Part shown: positions 11,098 to 22,667 of the stretch, piece after piece
Position numbering within the stretch: the first letter of the stretch is position 1
Layout: each line of letters begins with the position of its first letter
NCBI GenBank assembly: GCA_013407085.1
Contig: JACCGJ010000352.1
Span: forward strand, 124,001-188,000
Length of the DNA: 64,000 nucleotides
Direction: 5' to 3'
Origin: Atriophallophorus winterbourni
Lineage: Eukaryota; Platyhelminthes; Trematoda; Plagiorchiida; Microphallidae
Translations under genes and position numbers: made by a program
Notes under the pieces: model-generated
What the model was told of the DNA's origin: nothing
Seen by the model: only the letters and a program-made list of their open reading frames with translations
The model's database searches: none

Positions 11098-11486
11098 TGT
11101 GGGCAGAGTCATAAATAGCATGTTGGTGGAAACCATGACAGTGTGTCCAGTCAGTATAAACAGAGCTACATCAGTCAACATGCAGATTTCAGGATCAAAG
11201 CTCACAGTGGGCTCCACTTGCAATGGATTATATAGACGAAAGGTTGCAAGATGGCTACCACAAATTTGACATCTTGAAAGATAGTCAGCGCAGGTCATAG
11301 AATAAATATCCACTGTGACTTGCAAAGTTGAAGGTAGGACATGTCTATCTATAAAACTGGCAGGACACACCTAAGATGGTGGCCACCTTGCGAGGTTAGA
11401 ATGCTATACGTTACAATAAATACTGATTGCAAAAACATATGGGAAATCACGTCAGAAATACCTCCAACGAGTATGAAAGCGAGTGT

Positions 11487-11664
11487 GTATGTATGAAAGC
11501 ACAAGCCTGATCCAGGCAAAGTGCCGTACAGTCAGAGACTGCACGTGGGCTAACATACTGTCAGGTTGCTCAGGCCTAGACAGATATGAGAAAGAAAATA
11601 GAAATGGTAGTAAGACTCCGGCCTGTTTAAGCATGCAGCTCACCACCGATGGCCAATCAATGAA
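11487..11664 (-). mobile_element. family A element, 5'-truncated
   Basis: Reverse-orientation copy with a TATG-type tail at its left end, then CACAAGCCTGATCCAGGC, CAGTCAGAGACTG and GCTCAGGCCTAGACAG. It stops after the CTCACCACCGATGGCCAATCA block, lacking the outermost hairpins. Confidence 0.8.
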
Positions 11665-12311
11665 AGTGAGTGTCTAGCGATAAAGACGACTGCTGTGAGA
11701 GCCGATTTGAAGGACTCTAGAAGATTGAGAATATGCATGTAAGAAAGCGCAAAAAGGCAAAAAAGACAAAGTACCGTACCGTCTCATGTTAAACTGCCCT
11801 AGACAGACAGATCAATAAACAAAAGATAATGCCAGTGATACTGTAGCGAATAGTCACATGTAGTTCAATACAGGTGGTGAGCCAATTTAGCACAGTTCTA
11901 CCGACTCGGTACAGAGGCATCTCGCGATTACAGCTTCATACACAAGTATATAAAAATGTAATAGCACAACCATGGAATCGAGTAAACAAGAGTATTGTCA
12001 GGCTACCCTGGATAAGAAACAGCAATGAGTTATCCGCTGTTGCTCTTCAACATAGCTCTCTGAGGTGCCGAACGGCGACGGATAAACATGAAATAAAACG
12101 AGTACCGAGAGTGATCAACTGCGCGGCGTGGATAGGAAATCAGAAAGTAGTTCTACTAGTTGCCGATGTACGAAACATCAAGCATGGAATCCGGCCAATG
12201 CTAGAGATGATGAAACGAGGGCGCACTTTATTCACATGATTCATTAAACTTGTTAGCAAAGGATCCTGGAGTAGACGGTTAACCACCAGTTGACTCAAAT
12301 GAATAACTCAC

Positions 12312-12679
12312 GGTATTAGACTACTAGGGAGACCTTCATCCTCCTCATATTCCTCGTCTGCACTTGAGTCCGCCTCGTCGTGAAAATAGTCCAATTCAGC
12401 TAGTGTGTCCTCAACCAACTCTAACGCATCTTCCGTCTTGAAATTCATCAGCGAGGATCCCGTGTCACCTTCAAATTTGGATATCTTCTCCGGGATCTCA
12501 CTAAGTAACTGATCGGCGGCAGATTGCTTTTTGTGACGGACCGCCAGACGTCGATCTTCACGAGCTCGGTCAGCGGCAGCGTCTGCTTCGGCAAAACGCC
12601 GCATGGTTTCTTCGTCGTATCCGAAAACAGTGACTGTCGGTTGCATGGAGCCGGCATCCATGGCACTTGTGTTGTCCAG
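12312..12679 (-). CDS. acidic linker exon before ELM2
   Basis: This 368-bp exon begins in phase 0 with LDNTSAMDAGSMQ and encodes about 122 residues. An Ala/Arg/Asp-rich, probably helical segment (FAEADAAADRAREDRR) is followed by a strongly acidic tail with DEADSSADEEYEEDEG. The acceptor is TATATCCCAG (12680-12689) and the donor GTGAGT (12306-12311). It ends with two bases that join to the INVG micro-exon. I recognise no domain; position and charge suggest a flexible region ahead of ELM2. A Met-initiated reading starting inside the exon is an artefact of ignoring the upstream splice site. Confidence 0.88.
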
Positions 12680-14652
12680 CTGGGATATAAAATCGTGTCA
12701 TGATGGTGATTGTTCAGTACCAAAAAAAACGAAAGATCAATATTCTTATTTCGAAGGGGCAACATCATACGGAAACGGATGCATCTAGCGTCGGATCAAG
12801 TAAATTCGGAAATGGGGCCGTGCATAATTAAAATAATACCAGGGGTGTAACACTTGTGAACATCGTGAAAAGAGGTGCTAGAATAATCGGATGTATGAAT
12901 AAGGTAATCAGAACCCTATATCGAGGTATCAGATAGTCCGATAATGAGATCAATGAAGTATTGAATGAAAATTGTATCGGCAATGCCGAATACCGGGCAA
13001 GCTGACCATCACATGTATAATTAATGAAACTGCACTGCGCACTTAGAAAAATACGATGCGTAATGCGATTGCGAAAATTCATCACAGGCTGGCGAGATAG
13101 TGCATAGGTGAACAATATTTTCGTATTATCAAGTAAAGCTTAGCCGATGAAACAAGAAATACCATTTGTATCCATTAAACAACCTATTTGAATGTATATA
13201 CTGCGTCAGTCAGATAAGAAAAAATAAGTAAGTTGTATAACATGAGGCTTTCTAGGTATCGCGCAATCGATGGAAATTTCGATCTGAGGAATAACACAGT
13301 AACAGAAAGAGATGATTTGCTCAGCAAGTACAACTGAAAACGCATACGTTCTAAGATCGCTGACAAATGCAAGTTTTGGACGGTTGTAATGTAGGACTGA
13401 TAATGTGTCAACGTACGGGTGAAGAAAGACCGTTGAGAAACTGTGTATCCATAAATTTTGTGGAAAGAGTGTCATTTGGTTCGCTTACCTACACCTAGGT
13501 GGAGATTGTGTTAGTACAATTGTGCTGCCCAACTGTTACAATCGATCTGGTTCGCGTTTACGTTGCAGAATGTGCCACCACGAAAAAATCGGAATACGTT
13601 TACAGAACAAAGTATTGTGGGCGCTACGTCCCAGTGAACGCATCCCCAAGTTCGGTAGAACCGGATGGTGTTGTCCTATTCATGGACAGAACGTTGTACT
13701 TTTGCACGTATTCTACGTGATTGTGGTTCCCCATTTTAGATCGGTTAAACGGCAAACTACGGATGCTTGCATGCACAAACACGAGCCAGCAACCGCGCGC
13801 TAGAAAGCCAGATAAATTGTGCTGTGCCAGCGGACCATGTTAATTGGTGATTGATATGCCATCATGCAAATGACAGTGATACGTTGTAAGTGTCGTGCAA
13901 CAAGATTTTTTTAAGGTAGCGGAACCAAACAGGTAGTGAAAACTATATGTGAATACCAGCATGAGAGGCTGAATTCTAAAAGTACAGACGGAAAGCGGGT
14001 AAAAATGCGTGTATCCTGTCTCCAAGAGGAGCACGTTGTCATATAACACATGCTGGCAATAACAACAGATGGATGAAAGATTACGCGTTCCAGAAAACAT
14101 GTTTAGTTGGACAATGGCTTAGAAAAAACACCGCAACGACAATCGAAATTGGCGTTCAAATCTTGTTCCGTATCACTAGATCACAGTAGTACTTTTACAT
14201 TATTTATTTTCAGCTCGAAAACATATTACATGAAGATAATACGGGTAACGAGGCTTGAAACAGTGTTTGAAAAGATGAATGTGGATGCAGTCTGTTGGGT
14301 ACCGTGACTAATTGTCCAGATTTCAGGAAACATCACAGATGAATAACTAACAGTGGTTTCAACGTTCAAACGAGGTTAACCACCCCCTAATGTTTCAAGA
14401 CATGCGGATCACGATGGAACTACCCCGAGCTGATTAGTGCAAACATCACGAAACCAGTCATGGAGTGTGTATTAGAAATGCTTGCAAATACGTATACACG
14501 AAAAGCGATAGCTTCAAATCAAAATGTTGATACTTTCTTCACATATGAATGGCAATGTAAAAACTCGAGAGTGATGAACTAGCCATTAAAATATGTACAA
14601 GATAAATAAATACAAAGAGAATTTAACAGACCAGGAATATTGAAACACTCAC
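12680..14652 (-). other. intron between Pro-rich and acidic exons
   Basis: No repeat family was recognised. A plus-strand open stretch near 13522-13803 contains Cys pairs (CRMCHHEK, WCCPIHG) but matches nothing I know. Confidence 0.5.
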
Positions 14653-15120
14653 CACATTCGACACATCGGCGACACTCAGATCGGCCAAAAGAATGGGCGC
14701 GGATTTCGGCGTTGGTCGCTGACGCCGGCGTGGATGAACAGGAACGCGGTTTGCTTCGAAAGGACATTCATTCGCGGGATCGGTAAAACTGGACCAATAA
14801 CTCCGTTTCAATTGTCCTTCGGATTCCACGGTGGACGAGCTACACAAGTCGGATACAACGGGTGTGTGGATGTTCGTTCGACGACGAGGAAACCCATTGC
14901 CAGATGGACAATAACTGGAATTCCTACGAGCCAGTAACGTATCGGTACGGGCTGGACTGGCAGCAGTGGACCAACGAGCGACCGAGGCAAACAGACCGGA
15001 ACCACGACGATTTGGACTAAGCATAGGTGGGGGAGTGTATGGTGGAGGAGTGCCGTAAGGCCCAGATGCTTCTGTGGTCCATACACGGGGAGATCTCAAA
15101 CGTGAGAGATTAGCACCGGT
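14653..15120 (-). CDS. Pro-rich exon with conserved YTPPPMLSP block
   Basis: This 468-bp exon (156 codons, phase 0 at both ends) opens TGANLSRLRSPRVW and continues through PYGTPPPYTPPPMLSP and a GSGLF motif. As far as I recall, a short LRSP...PYTPPPMLSP.R.GSGL segment just before ELM2 is characteristic of the TRERF1/MIDEAS/ZNF541 group. The rest is Ser/Arg/Pro-rich with many potential phosphorylation sites. The acceptor is GATATTTCAG (15121-15130) and the donor GTGAGT (14647-14652). The exon joins in frame to IFIPPQ at the end of the preceding exon. Confidence 0.9.
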
Positions 15121-15310
15121 CTGAAATATCACAATCAGAAAAACTTGTTGATACGATACTATCTCTGGTCACAGATACGGAAAGATGAGTTGTATGCTGG
15201 CCAGTCACTGAACCTTGAACTATCGGGGGCGGGAACACCAGCTTTCCTACCAGTCAAATAGAATCGCTCGAAACACTATTCCATAAGCCTAATGTTTAGC
15301 TTGGGTACCG

Positions 15311-15424
15311 AATGAATGAATGAAAGCACAAGCCTAATCCAGACAAAGTGCCGTGCAGTCACAGACTACACGTGGGCAAAGATACTGTCAGGTTGCCCAG
15401 GCATAGACAGATATGACAGAAAAT
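15311..15424 (-). mobile_element. family A element, 5'-truncated, GAAT tail
   Basis: Reverse-orientation copy. It starts at a (GAAT)n tail and reads AAAGCACAAGCCTAATCCAG through TGCCCAGGCATAGACAG, then stops. Only the 3' half is present. Confidence 0.8.
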
Positions 15425-16710
15425 AGAATAGAATAGATGATGAGACGACTTACAGGCCGTTACCAATTATTCAGCAGTACAAGCTGAAATATTGGCATTT
15501 GATATGCTATATAAACAGTCATTATAGTCTTGCGACAAGAGTCTGTCTTCCGGTTTGATATTCGGTAAAGTTGCATGTCGAAGAACGAAAATGCAACAAA
15601 AAAGAAGTTAAAATAGCAGAGTTTCTTAAGACCGGAATGAATGAAAAGCGAGCACCGTGACACGGGATTCGAAATGCAGCTTATCAGCTCCTATTTGAAT
15701 AATGTGCGTGGGTATCTTTGCACAACACAGTTCCATTATAGTAAATATCATAGATGTGAACAAAAATGAAAACCATGCAGGCCAAATTATGATAACAAGT
15801 CGTTTCGTTACCACCCTCAGCCCCAAAAGAGCGGCATCCTTTCAGAGCGAAGGCGGACATTTTCGGTTTCGTTAGCGAGAAACGGTAATGTTGACATGAC
15901 TTCAACCAACTAGCGAGGTGCTAGATAGTCGATACCCATTTACACCTGGGTATATTAGAGAATTATGGTCAAGCGTTCGTCTAAATGTGTAAATGCGGCG
16001 GGAGGGAACAACGAATGTCTCGAGTATGGGGACCACGCTATCACCGAGGACCATTGGACTTCACCGGACATCATAATAAGGTACAGGTGACCGTTGGTTT
16101 AGACTAGATCTATATACAGGAACACAACGCGTTCATCTAAGGGAAGTTCCGGAATCATCGAGACAAAACCTGAATAGGAGGATTGATTGTCGTTGTGACA
16201 TTTCCATTGTTGGCAGTGAGCATCAAAATTTAACAGTCGTTTCACGGTTGAACGTTTGCGAATGGGTGAAATCACCATTCTGGGACAAAGCAATGCACCA
16301 CACATGTATAAACGGCATGCTGGCTGAGACAGCGATAGCAGCATGTACATAAGAGACAATGGCACTCAGAAAAGAGTTCAGTATTGATGATAATCAAGTG
16401 CTGCAAAACAACACATCCGAAAGGAATTCAGTATGTATTCAACAAATCAATAGTTAAGAGTCCGGGACCTGATTCTCAGCAAACAAACACTTCGAACCCA
16501 GTGAACAGTAAGCAAAGGATAAGAAGAGAGTAAAACGAAAAGTATACAGTTAGCGATCATAGCGACTATGTGATTCCGAACAAGGTCCTAGCGATTGGAA
16601 TGCACAGTACTACAACGATCTACTTATAAGGCGATTTGTGTCAGTACAAGATAATTTGAATTACTGAAAAGAATTTCGATCGAGCCTGCATGTTTTACGG
16701 AATGATGCAC

Positions 16711-16921
16711 GTATTGAGCACAAGCCTGGATCCAGGCAAAGTGCTGCATAGTCAGAGGCTATGCATGGGCTATGATAAAGTCGGTTTGCCTGGGCCTAGA
16801 CTGAAGTAAAACAACATGAGAAAGTGCTAATGAGACTACGGCGTGTTTTCGCATGCAGTACCTTTGGCAAATCAATCTGGCATGGTGTTACCAGCGTATC
16901 TCTGCATATCGGTGCAATGCT
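16711..16921 (-). mobile_element. family A element, diverged
   Basis: Reverse-orientation copy with GAGCACAAGCCTGGATCCAGG, TGCCTGGGCCTAGAC and CATATCGGTGCAATGCTG in order. Confidence 0.7.
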
Positions 16922-17594
16922 GACTACCGACAAATTTATTGTATTTTAACTAGAAAGATTCATCGGAGGTTCAAGTGACGTGTCTACGAGACTGTCACAC
17001 TTCACTTGAACGCGGGGGAACTAGTGACAAATGATAAAGGAAGTATGTAGCTTGGAATTAGACAATAAACCGCGCACAGATAGACACGTGGGCAGAAACG
17101 TTGCCCGGTTTTCCTAGCCTGGGTAGCTCGTATTCCGATGATTTCATACGGGCAGGAGATTAGTCGCAAACAGAAAGACATATCCGAATACTCGATCACA
17201 CAAAACATCAACGGCATGAAGATATTGAATGACACTGAAGCCAATGCTGTCACACGGTCACATGATACGCAGATGGCAGGATGATACAGGCATGTGATCC
17301 GCAGCGAACAGTTTTTGATCGGGATTACGGTGATGTGTTGCTTTCACATACACATGCTCACAGCAAGCTTTACACATCAGTTACAAAAGGTGGCATCCTT
17401 GTGGTATTCATTGAGCATTCCAAAAAATAGGTGAAAGAATGTGATTGTAACTTAAGTGATGGATGAATGGTTGTTCGAAAACGAAATCACTAAATATAAC
17501 TAGTCCAACGTTATGTTAGAAGGCGGTGCTGAACCACGAGAAAAACTGGTTTTTAACTACTCACATTTCCAGCAATCGATCCATTGTGAGCATG

Positions 17595-17815
17595 TTTGTA
17601 TGTATGTATGTACTCGTTCACGAAACTTGTTTGAATTTATGTTCCATTCGAGGTGTAGGCACCTCTTCCCAGTTTGTTTGTGCTTACTCTTCTATCAAAT
17701 CCGTAGCTATTTAAGTCCAACTCTTCCCCACCTTTTAGGATTTTATTTTTTCATGGTTGTATGGCAGTTAAGCATTCGGTAAGTGCTACCGGTGTAATGC
17801 TGTCTATGATGATGT
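17595..17815 (-). mobile_element. family B element (probable CR1-like LINE 3' end)
   Basis: About 220 bp shared with 43010-43250 and, diverged, 20520-20690. Landmarks are TACTCGTTCACGAAACTTG, GAGGTGTAGGCACCTC and GGCAGTTAAGCATTCGGTAAG, ending in GAT triplets. A diverged copy of its GAT-side end lies just 3' of a CR1-like coding relic (39985-40060), which sets the likely strand. Confidence 0.65.
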
Positions 17816-17816
17816 G

Positions 17817-17965
17817 TAAGTATGTATGTATGCAGGTATGTACGTAAGTATGCGTGTATGTATGCATGTATGTATGTAAGTATGTATGTATGTATGTATG
17901 TATGTGTGTGTGTATGTATGTATGTATGTATGTATGTATGTATGTATGTATGTATGTATGTATGC

Positions 17966-17996
<31 letters not shown>

Positions 17997-18052
17997 TGTA
18001 TGTATGTATGTATGTATGTATGTATGTGCTTGTATGTACTATGTGTATATTT
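17817..18052. repeat. (TATG)n microsatellite
   Basis: About 235 bp of TATG repeats with occasional TGTG and TACG variants. The corresponding point in the duplicate copy abuts the assembly gap. Confidence 0.95.
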
Positions 18053-18149
18053 ATGTATGGTTATGAAAGAAGGAAATCGCAAGCTTGAAAAGTTATAGAC
18101 TATATATTCGATGAGATGTTGTCAGTTTGCGTAAGCTGAATAGAAAGAT

Positions 18150-18420
18150 GCGATTTGAGTTAGTAGCACTGAAACTCCAGTATGTCTACACATCTAGCTC
18201 AGAACGGTTGTCACGGAGCGCAACTGTGAAGTACTGCGCGGGTAAAAATGCGGCAAATGGATTTATCACCAGTACTGTGCAGCGGGGGGAAACACCTTAG
18301 TCTCCCTGTTTAGCCCGGAACAACCTGCAAGTATCTTTACTCGGACAAAGGCTCTCACCTCATGTTTGTGCAGTTTCGTGAGTTGATGCATGCATGCGAA
18401 ACAAATTGGGCACGAGTGCA
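18150..18420 (+). mobile_element. family A relic (copy A)
   Basis: Degenerate: CTGTGAAGTACTGCGCGGG, ATTTATCACCAGTACTG and TTAGCCCGGAACAACC are recognisable. Relative to 48062-48330 it lacks about 35 bp in the CATTTCTATTTT-like centre. Confidence 0.5.
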
Positions 18421-18894
18421 GTACAAAAGTGAAATAATTGATTGGGAATCCAATCACGAATTGGAAGACTGAGTGGAGATCATTCAAAGGATTCATTGAA
18501 AAGTTTGTGCAGAGGATCCAAAGAGGAGAAGGACTTAGTTACAGGGACGTTGAACGTGAGAAGAAAACAGTATCCTTGAGATGAGCAGAAACAACTGAAT
18601 ACGCTGTAAAGCGATCGGGGAATCAGTAGTTGCGAATCTTAAGGATATAAATCATTCACCTTTATCACTAAACACAAATAAAAAACGAGGGAACTCTGTG
18701 ATATCAGTGATAATCATAACGAGGAATAAAATATAATTACTTATTATCAGTAGTAATAGGAGATGTTGCGATTATTCCAGTATGCGTCACATACATTACA
18801 ATGGTACGAACGGAGTCATGGACAGTAGAAAATGCAAATTGATCGTTTCACGTTGAGTAACAGTCGCGGTTGGAGCGCTTCTACTGAGCTGTAT

Positions 18895-19112
18895 TTAGTG
18901 CACGGATGCGCAATCATGTAGTACGCTTGTACTGCGCAAAATCAATTTTCCACCTGTACTGAGCTGGATGCACAAACACATGCTGGAGTCTCACTGCCAT
19001 TTCTATTTTCTTATATCTATCTGACCCTCGGCAACATGACATTAGCTTAGCTCCCATACAGCTATAACTGTGGGGCACTTTGCCTGTGTAAGACTTATGA
19101 TTTTATAGATAC
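18895..19112 (+). mobile_element. family A element, diverged (copy A)
   Basis: GCACGGATGCGCAATCATG through CTGGAGTCTCACTGCC and GGCACTTTGCCTGTG. An equivalent element lies at 48804-49021. Confidence 0.75.
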
Positions 19113-19386
19113 ATCTGGTGTTTCAACAGTGGCATACACCATTAACCTATTGGGAAATGTTTACGCAAGCATCTCACGTGGTGTTATAATCCGTGGTATT
19201 ATATTAGACTACATCCATAGATTTAGGTATAACGTATTCCAGAAACAAGAATTGAGTAATAAAAAAGCAAAAAACTATGAGTCCGTCCGTGTTTTCATGT
19301 CAAAAAACAAGTTCCAAAGACAAGATAAAACTATCATGTGCCCAGAACAATGCAAAGCAAAACACATTGGTTAACCCCGAACAAAC

Positions 19387-19699
19387 CTGTGGCGGAATGA
19401 ATATAGGCGCGGGTTTACGCTTGAACTTTTTGGGTGGGGGCATGGTATGAGGATTTCGGAATAGGTTGTCTTCGGCGAGGGATTTGGTCAGCCGCGTGAT
19501 TGCCGATGTGTCAGACTCGTCGGTGCTATTACCCGTGGTCAAGTCAGCCAATTCGAAATGTTCAACGGGATTCACATGGGATTGGGTTCCAGGGCCGTGA
19601 CCAGAACGTGCATCCGTGACGGAGTGATCGAATTCGGTCGTGCACGACCCATGGCAATCGAAGCGATCAGTGTTGTTCTCAGGTGGATCGGAAATGTGA
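19387..19699 (-). CDS. linker exon with basic KKFKRK cluster (copy A)
   Basis: This 313-bp exon starts with one base, then 104 codons, and ends in phase 0 at IFIPPQ. The acceptor is TTTCTCGTGCAG (19700-19711) and the donor GTTTGT (19381-19386). The N-terminal part is His/Asp/Ser-rich, the middle polar (TTGNSTDESDTSAITRL), and the end carries PPPKKFKRKPAP, a plausible nuclear localisation signal. It connects in frame to the PYTPPP exon. A near-identical copy lies at 49296-49608. No enzymatic domain. Confidence 0.9.
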
Positions 19700-19815
19700 C
19701 TGCACGAGAAATAATTGAGTGTAAAATGAGTTGAGTAAGTTTGAGGAGAGGAAACTTAGATGGATATGATCACAATGCTTCGGTGTAACTTGTATGAAGT
19801 AAGAAAAAAACTGAC
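19700..19815 (-). other. short intron
   Basis: A 116-bp intron with GTCAGT donor and CAG acceptor; no other content. Confidence 0.85.
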
Positions 19816-20359
19816 CTTTGCATTAGAAGATTAGCAACAGCCTCTTGATCATCGGCTGCCGTACGGGAACGATTGGTGGGATTTCGGGTGTCAGGCGTTT
19901 GCTTCGAGCTGACAACAACTCGGCCGGGCCCGAGATTTTGTCTTGACAGCCTTCCTGGTATGTTCAAAGCAACATGTGGCGGTAGCAATGGGGCGGAAAT
20001 GTGTCTAATGCGTTGCTGCTGGTTCCCATTGGGTTGCTTAGAATTATGGTGTGACTCGGTCCAGTGTGGATGACAGTGAGCCATGGCACGGCTTCTGTAT
20101 GAACTGACAAACTGATCACCAGGAAAAGAATGGCGTCCATGCGGTACGCGGGGAGCTGCGCACGGCTGAATACACAGCGAGGAGTAGTTGGGAAGACTGT
20201 TTACTGGAACCGAGTGTGGATTACCCGAAAAAGTGTCGGCACCAAAGTGCGGATCATTGACGGATTGGGGACAACAACAAATGGCTTCCTCGGCACTGAT
20301 TTGAGACCCGTTGTACGATTGGCCGAACAGATTTCCAGGTTTAACAGGTTGGCAGGATC
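19816..20359 (-). CDS. low-complexity linker exon (copy A)
   Basis: This 544-bp exon begins and ends with two-base partial codons and reads about 180 residues rich in Asn, Ser, Pro, Gln and His (NPHSVPVNSLPNYSS, QPNGNQQQRIRHIS). The acceptor follows a strong pyrimidine tract (CTCTCTTCACGCCAG, 20360 upward) and the donor is GTCAGT (19810-19815). Phases match both neighbours. Differences from the duplicate exon (49728-50271) include Ala/Ser and Ala/Thr replacements. No domain is recognised; it is probably disordered. Confidence 0.88.
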
Positions 20360-20519
20360 CTGGCGTGAAGAGAGATAACCGTTCACACGATTAAAAAACC
20401 AAAACGAACAGCTGTACAGTACCGGTACACAAATTCAAGGCAGCCGTTGACGATATCAAAAATGTGTTAAACTTAATGAATGAAAACAGATAAGAATTCC
20501 TATTGTGTAAGCAGCAGGT

Positions 20520-20690
20520 AGTCAATACCAAATGCATAACAGTCATACAACCATGGCACAATAAAATGCGACATAGATGAGGACGTGCGAAAGCAAAAAA
20601 CCAGAGTAAGCAAAGACACATTGGGATGATGTGCATACACCTCGACTCAAACACTCAATAAATAAAATTTCGTGAACGAGTAGAGAGCGA
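20520..20690 (+). mobile_element. family B relic (copy A)
   Basis: Reverse orientation relative to 17595-17815. ACAGTCATACAACCATG and the ATTTCGTGAACGAGTAGAG end are recognisable. Equivalent at 50432-50602. Confidence 0.55.
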
Positions 20691-20764
20691 CTTCCACACA
20701 ACAGCTTCCATGTGAAGTTCGCTGTCATGCAAGCTTTCCTGGCTACGCCATATCCTCTTAGCTC

Positions 20765-21075
20765 TATTGCACAGAAGTGAAGTAGTTCTATACTGCGCAA
20801 ATACCAACGTGTTATAGTAAATTGCCACCGGGACTGAGCAACATGTGGATACATGCTGGAGTCTCACTACCATTTTTAATTTTAACTACAGATATCTACC
20901 TATCAGAGAGTATTTTAGCAAACGTCACTCAGAGACTACACGTGGGCTAAGATACTGTAAGGTTGCCTAGGCCTAGACGGATATGAGGAAGAAAGAACAG
21001 GAAATAGTAGTGAGACTTCAGCCTGTTTCAGCATGCAGCTCACTACCTCTGACCAATCAATTTAGCACTGCATGA
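20765..21075. repeat. head-to-head pair of family A elements (copy A)
   Basis: A plus-orientation copy (CAGAAGTGAAGTAGTTC to CCTATCAGAGAG) abuts a minus-orientation copy (AGAGACTACACGTGGGC to GACCAATCAATTTAGCAC). The same pair occurs at about 50677-50987. Confidence 0.7.
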
Positions 21076-21143
21076 TTGCACATCATTTATCCAATAGTTA
21101 ACGCAATGAGGCAAGCGGATTACTTGCACACCAAACAACTTAC

Positions 21144-21831
21144 GTCGAGATTCGTCTGCAACGGCGGTCGGGCAATCGAAATGACGATTCTGTCGTAGCG
21201 CTGACATCTCTGGATTCTCGACGACGTGCGGCAGATAGTCCAGTTGTGGAGCAAAATTACTGCTTTGCCATCGAACTACAGATGAGCCATCATTTTGGAT
21301 CTTGCTGCGGCCACCGTCATGCGATAAACTTTGACCGGAAATTCTGTGATCCTGCGACACAGGATTCGAAGTCGTAGCAGAGAGAAACTCGTTACATTCT
21401 GAAGCCATTCTTAAAGAGGCCTGCGAAAAACACTCGGTATCCAGTTCATGTGAGTCACCTGGCGGAAAAGTGAAGACCCGGCCGCATACATCAGCTTGGT
21501 AGTTATTTAAACAACTTCCCGTCGTGGCAGGAGTCACAGGAGAGTATTGTGTCTGTGCTTGACCAGGATGCACATTGAATTGGCAGGCGACATCTTGGCG
21601 ACCTTGTGCGGAGCTTGTCCACATGTCACTTCCGAACGGTTCATTCATAATGTCGTACGGTTTATGATGCTGGCCGCTCGTATTCGAATCGAACGAAGAC
21701 TGGTTAGACCTTAGTCGGGAGGCAATCCATTGTGAATCAATCCCTGCGGTTTGTTCTGTGTGATAGGTAGATGCAACTGGGTGCCTACGCCATCTCAACA
21801 TGTTGCCATTTTTTGCACCAAGGAAGACGGG
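21144..21831 (-). CDS. long polar linker exon (copy A)
   Basis: A 688-bp exon beginning in phase 0 with PVFLGAKNGNMLRW and ending with one base. The acceptor is TTCCACACAG (21832-21841) and the donor GTAAGT (21138-21143). About 229 residues, rich in Ser, Gln, Asn and His, with scattered Cys but no C2H2 spacing. An apparent Met start farther upstream lies before the splice acceptor and is intronic. The duplicate (51056-51743) differs by a few residues, such as DGGRS/DVGRS and ENPEM/ENSEM. No domain is recognised. Confidence 0.88.
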
Positions 21832-22185
21832 CTGTGTGGAACGGACAAAATATAAGCGAACGATGAACAAGGATTTTATAATCAATGTACTATGGTGCTC
21901 ACAAACCTCGCACAAACATGCCACAAACGGTTTCTGACTGTTTTGAAAAAGAAACACGGTGTTCCAACCATCACAAAGTGATCCTTGGTTAATCGCTCAT
22001 GTATTGGGTTACCTATATTCCCTACACTAACATTCCACAACCGGTTGCTGACAGTTTACCGTCATTAGATGGAGACAGTATGATCATTAAGTCGTGTGAC
22101 CTTGAGAACAACCAGTCGAGGAAAGAAACAGAATGGCCAGCGTATAAAAATCAGAAGACACGACGATTACGAACACTTCACAAGA

Positions 22186-22260
22186 AGTTCAACTGACGAT
22201 GTCATCTAGCTTGATGACGAAAAGTCCTACAGCTACAATACCAGCTCAGCAAACACGCAG
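22186..22260 (+). repeat. family C repeat (copy A)
   Basis: GACGATGTCATCTAGCTTG then ATGACGAAAAGTCC; the reverse complement matches 3275-3425. Contains a GTCATC/GATGAC hairpin. Confidence 0.5.
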
Positions 22261-22667
22261 TACAGTGAAAACAGGTTAAGTGAGTCTTATACAGTCGAAT
22301 AGCAACCACCTAGTGATAAAAGAGATCGAAATTGCCAGGGCCGTTGGGCAGACAGTCATAAGGAGGGATGGGACAGAGAACGTCCTACCATAGCACTCAG
22401 CATTGTTGTGAACAACACTTTAATCAGAAATCAAATTATGCGCAATATTTAATATATAATATATACTTTATAAAAATGCATAAAATTAATAATTGTAGTA
22501 ATGCATGTCCACTCATATGAACTACAGTGCCAAATGAAATTGATGTAGTTGGTTTAACGTGAATAAATGCTGTGATTTACGAATCGGTCAACCGCCAACG
22601 TCTAAGTGGCGTGACATTCTGAAACTTCCTTCCTGTATGTATGTATGTATGTATGTATGTATGTATG

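Larger units (their letters stand above)
10842..12311 (-). other. intron upstream of ELM2
   Basis: Holds a (TA)n tract at about 11007-11095, a family A element at 11487-11664 and a much-decayed family A relic around 11765-11925 (CCTAGACAGACAGAT, GAGCCAATTTAGCACAG). No exon was seen. Confidence 0.6.
15121..19386 (-). other. large intron, left limit of duplicated block inside
   Basis: Holds family A elements near 15.3, 16.7, 18.2 and 19.0 kb, a family B element (17595-17815) and a (TATG)n microsatellite (17817-18052). The 47.9-64 kb duplicate first matches this intron around the microsatellite. I see nothing in 15.43-16.70 kb or 16.93-17.58 kb. Confidence 0.65.
20360..21143 (-). other. intron with inverted family A pair (copy A)
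   Basis: Contains a diverged family B stretch (about 20520-20690) and two family A elements facing opposite ways (20765-20930 and 20931-21075). The second ends about 70 bp from the next splice site. Confidence 0.65.

Noticed and set aside
13499..13803. Plus-strand Cys-rich open stretch, possibly a transposase zinc ribbon
   Set aside because: CRMCHHEK and CCPIHG spacing vaguely recalls piggyBac-type C-termini, but no further motif or terminal inverted repeats are visible.
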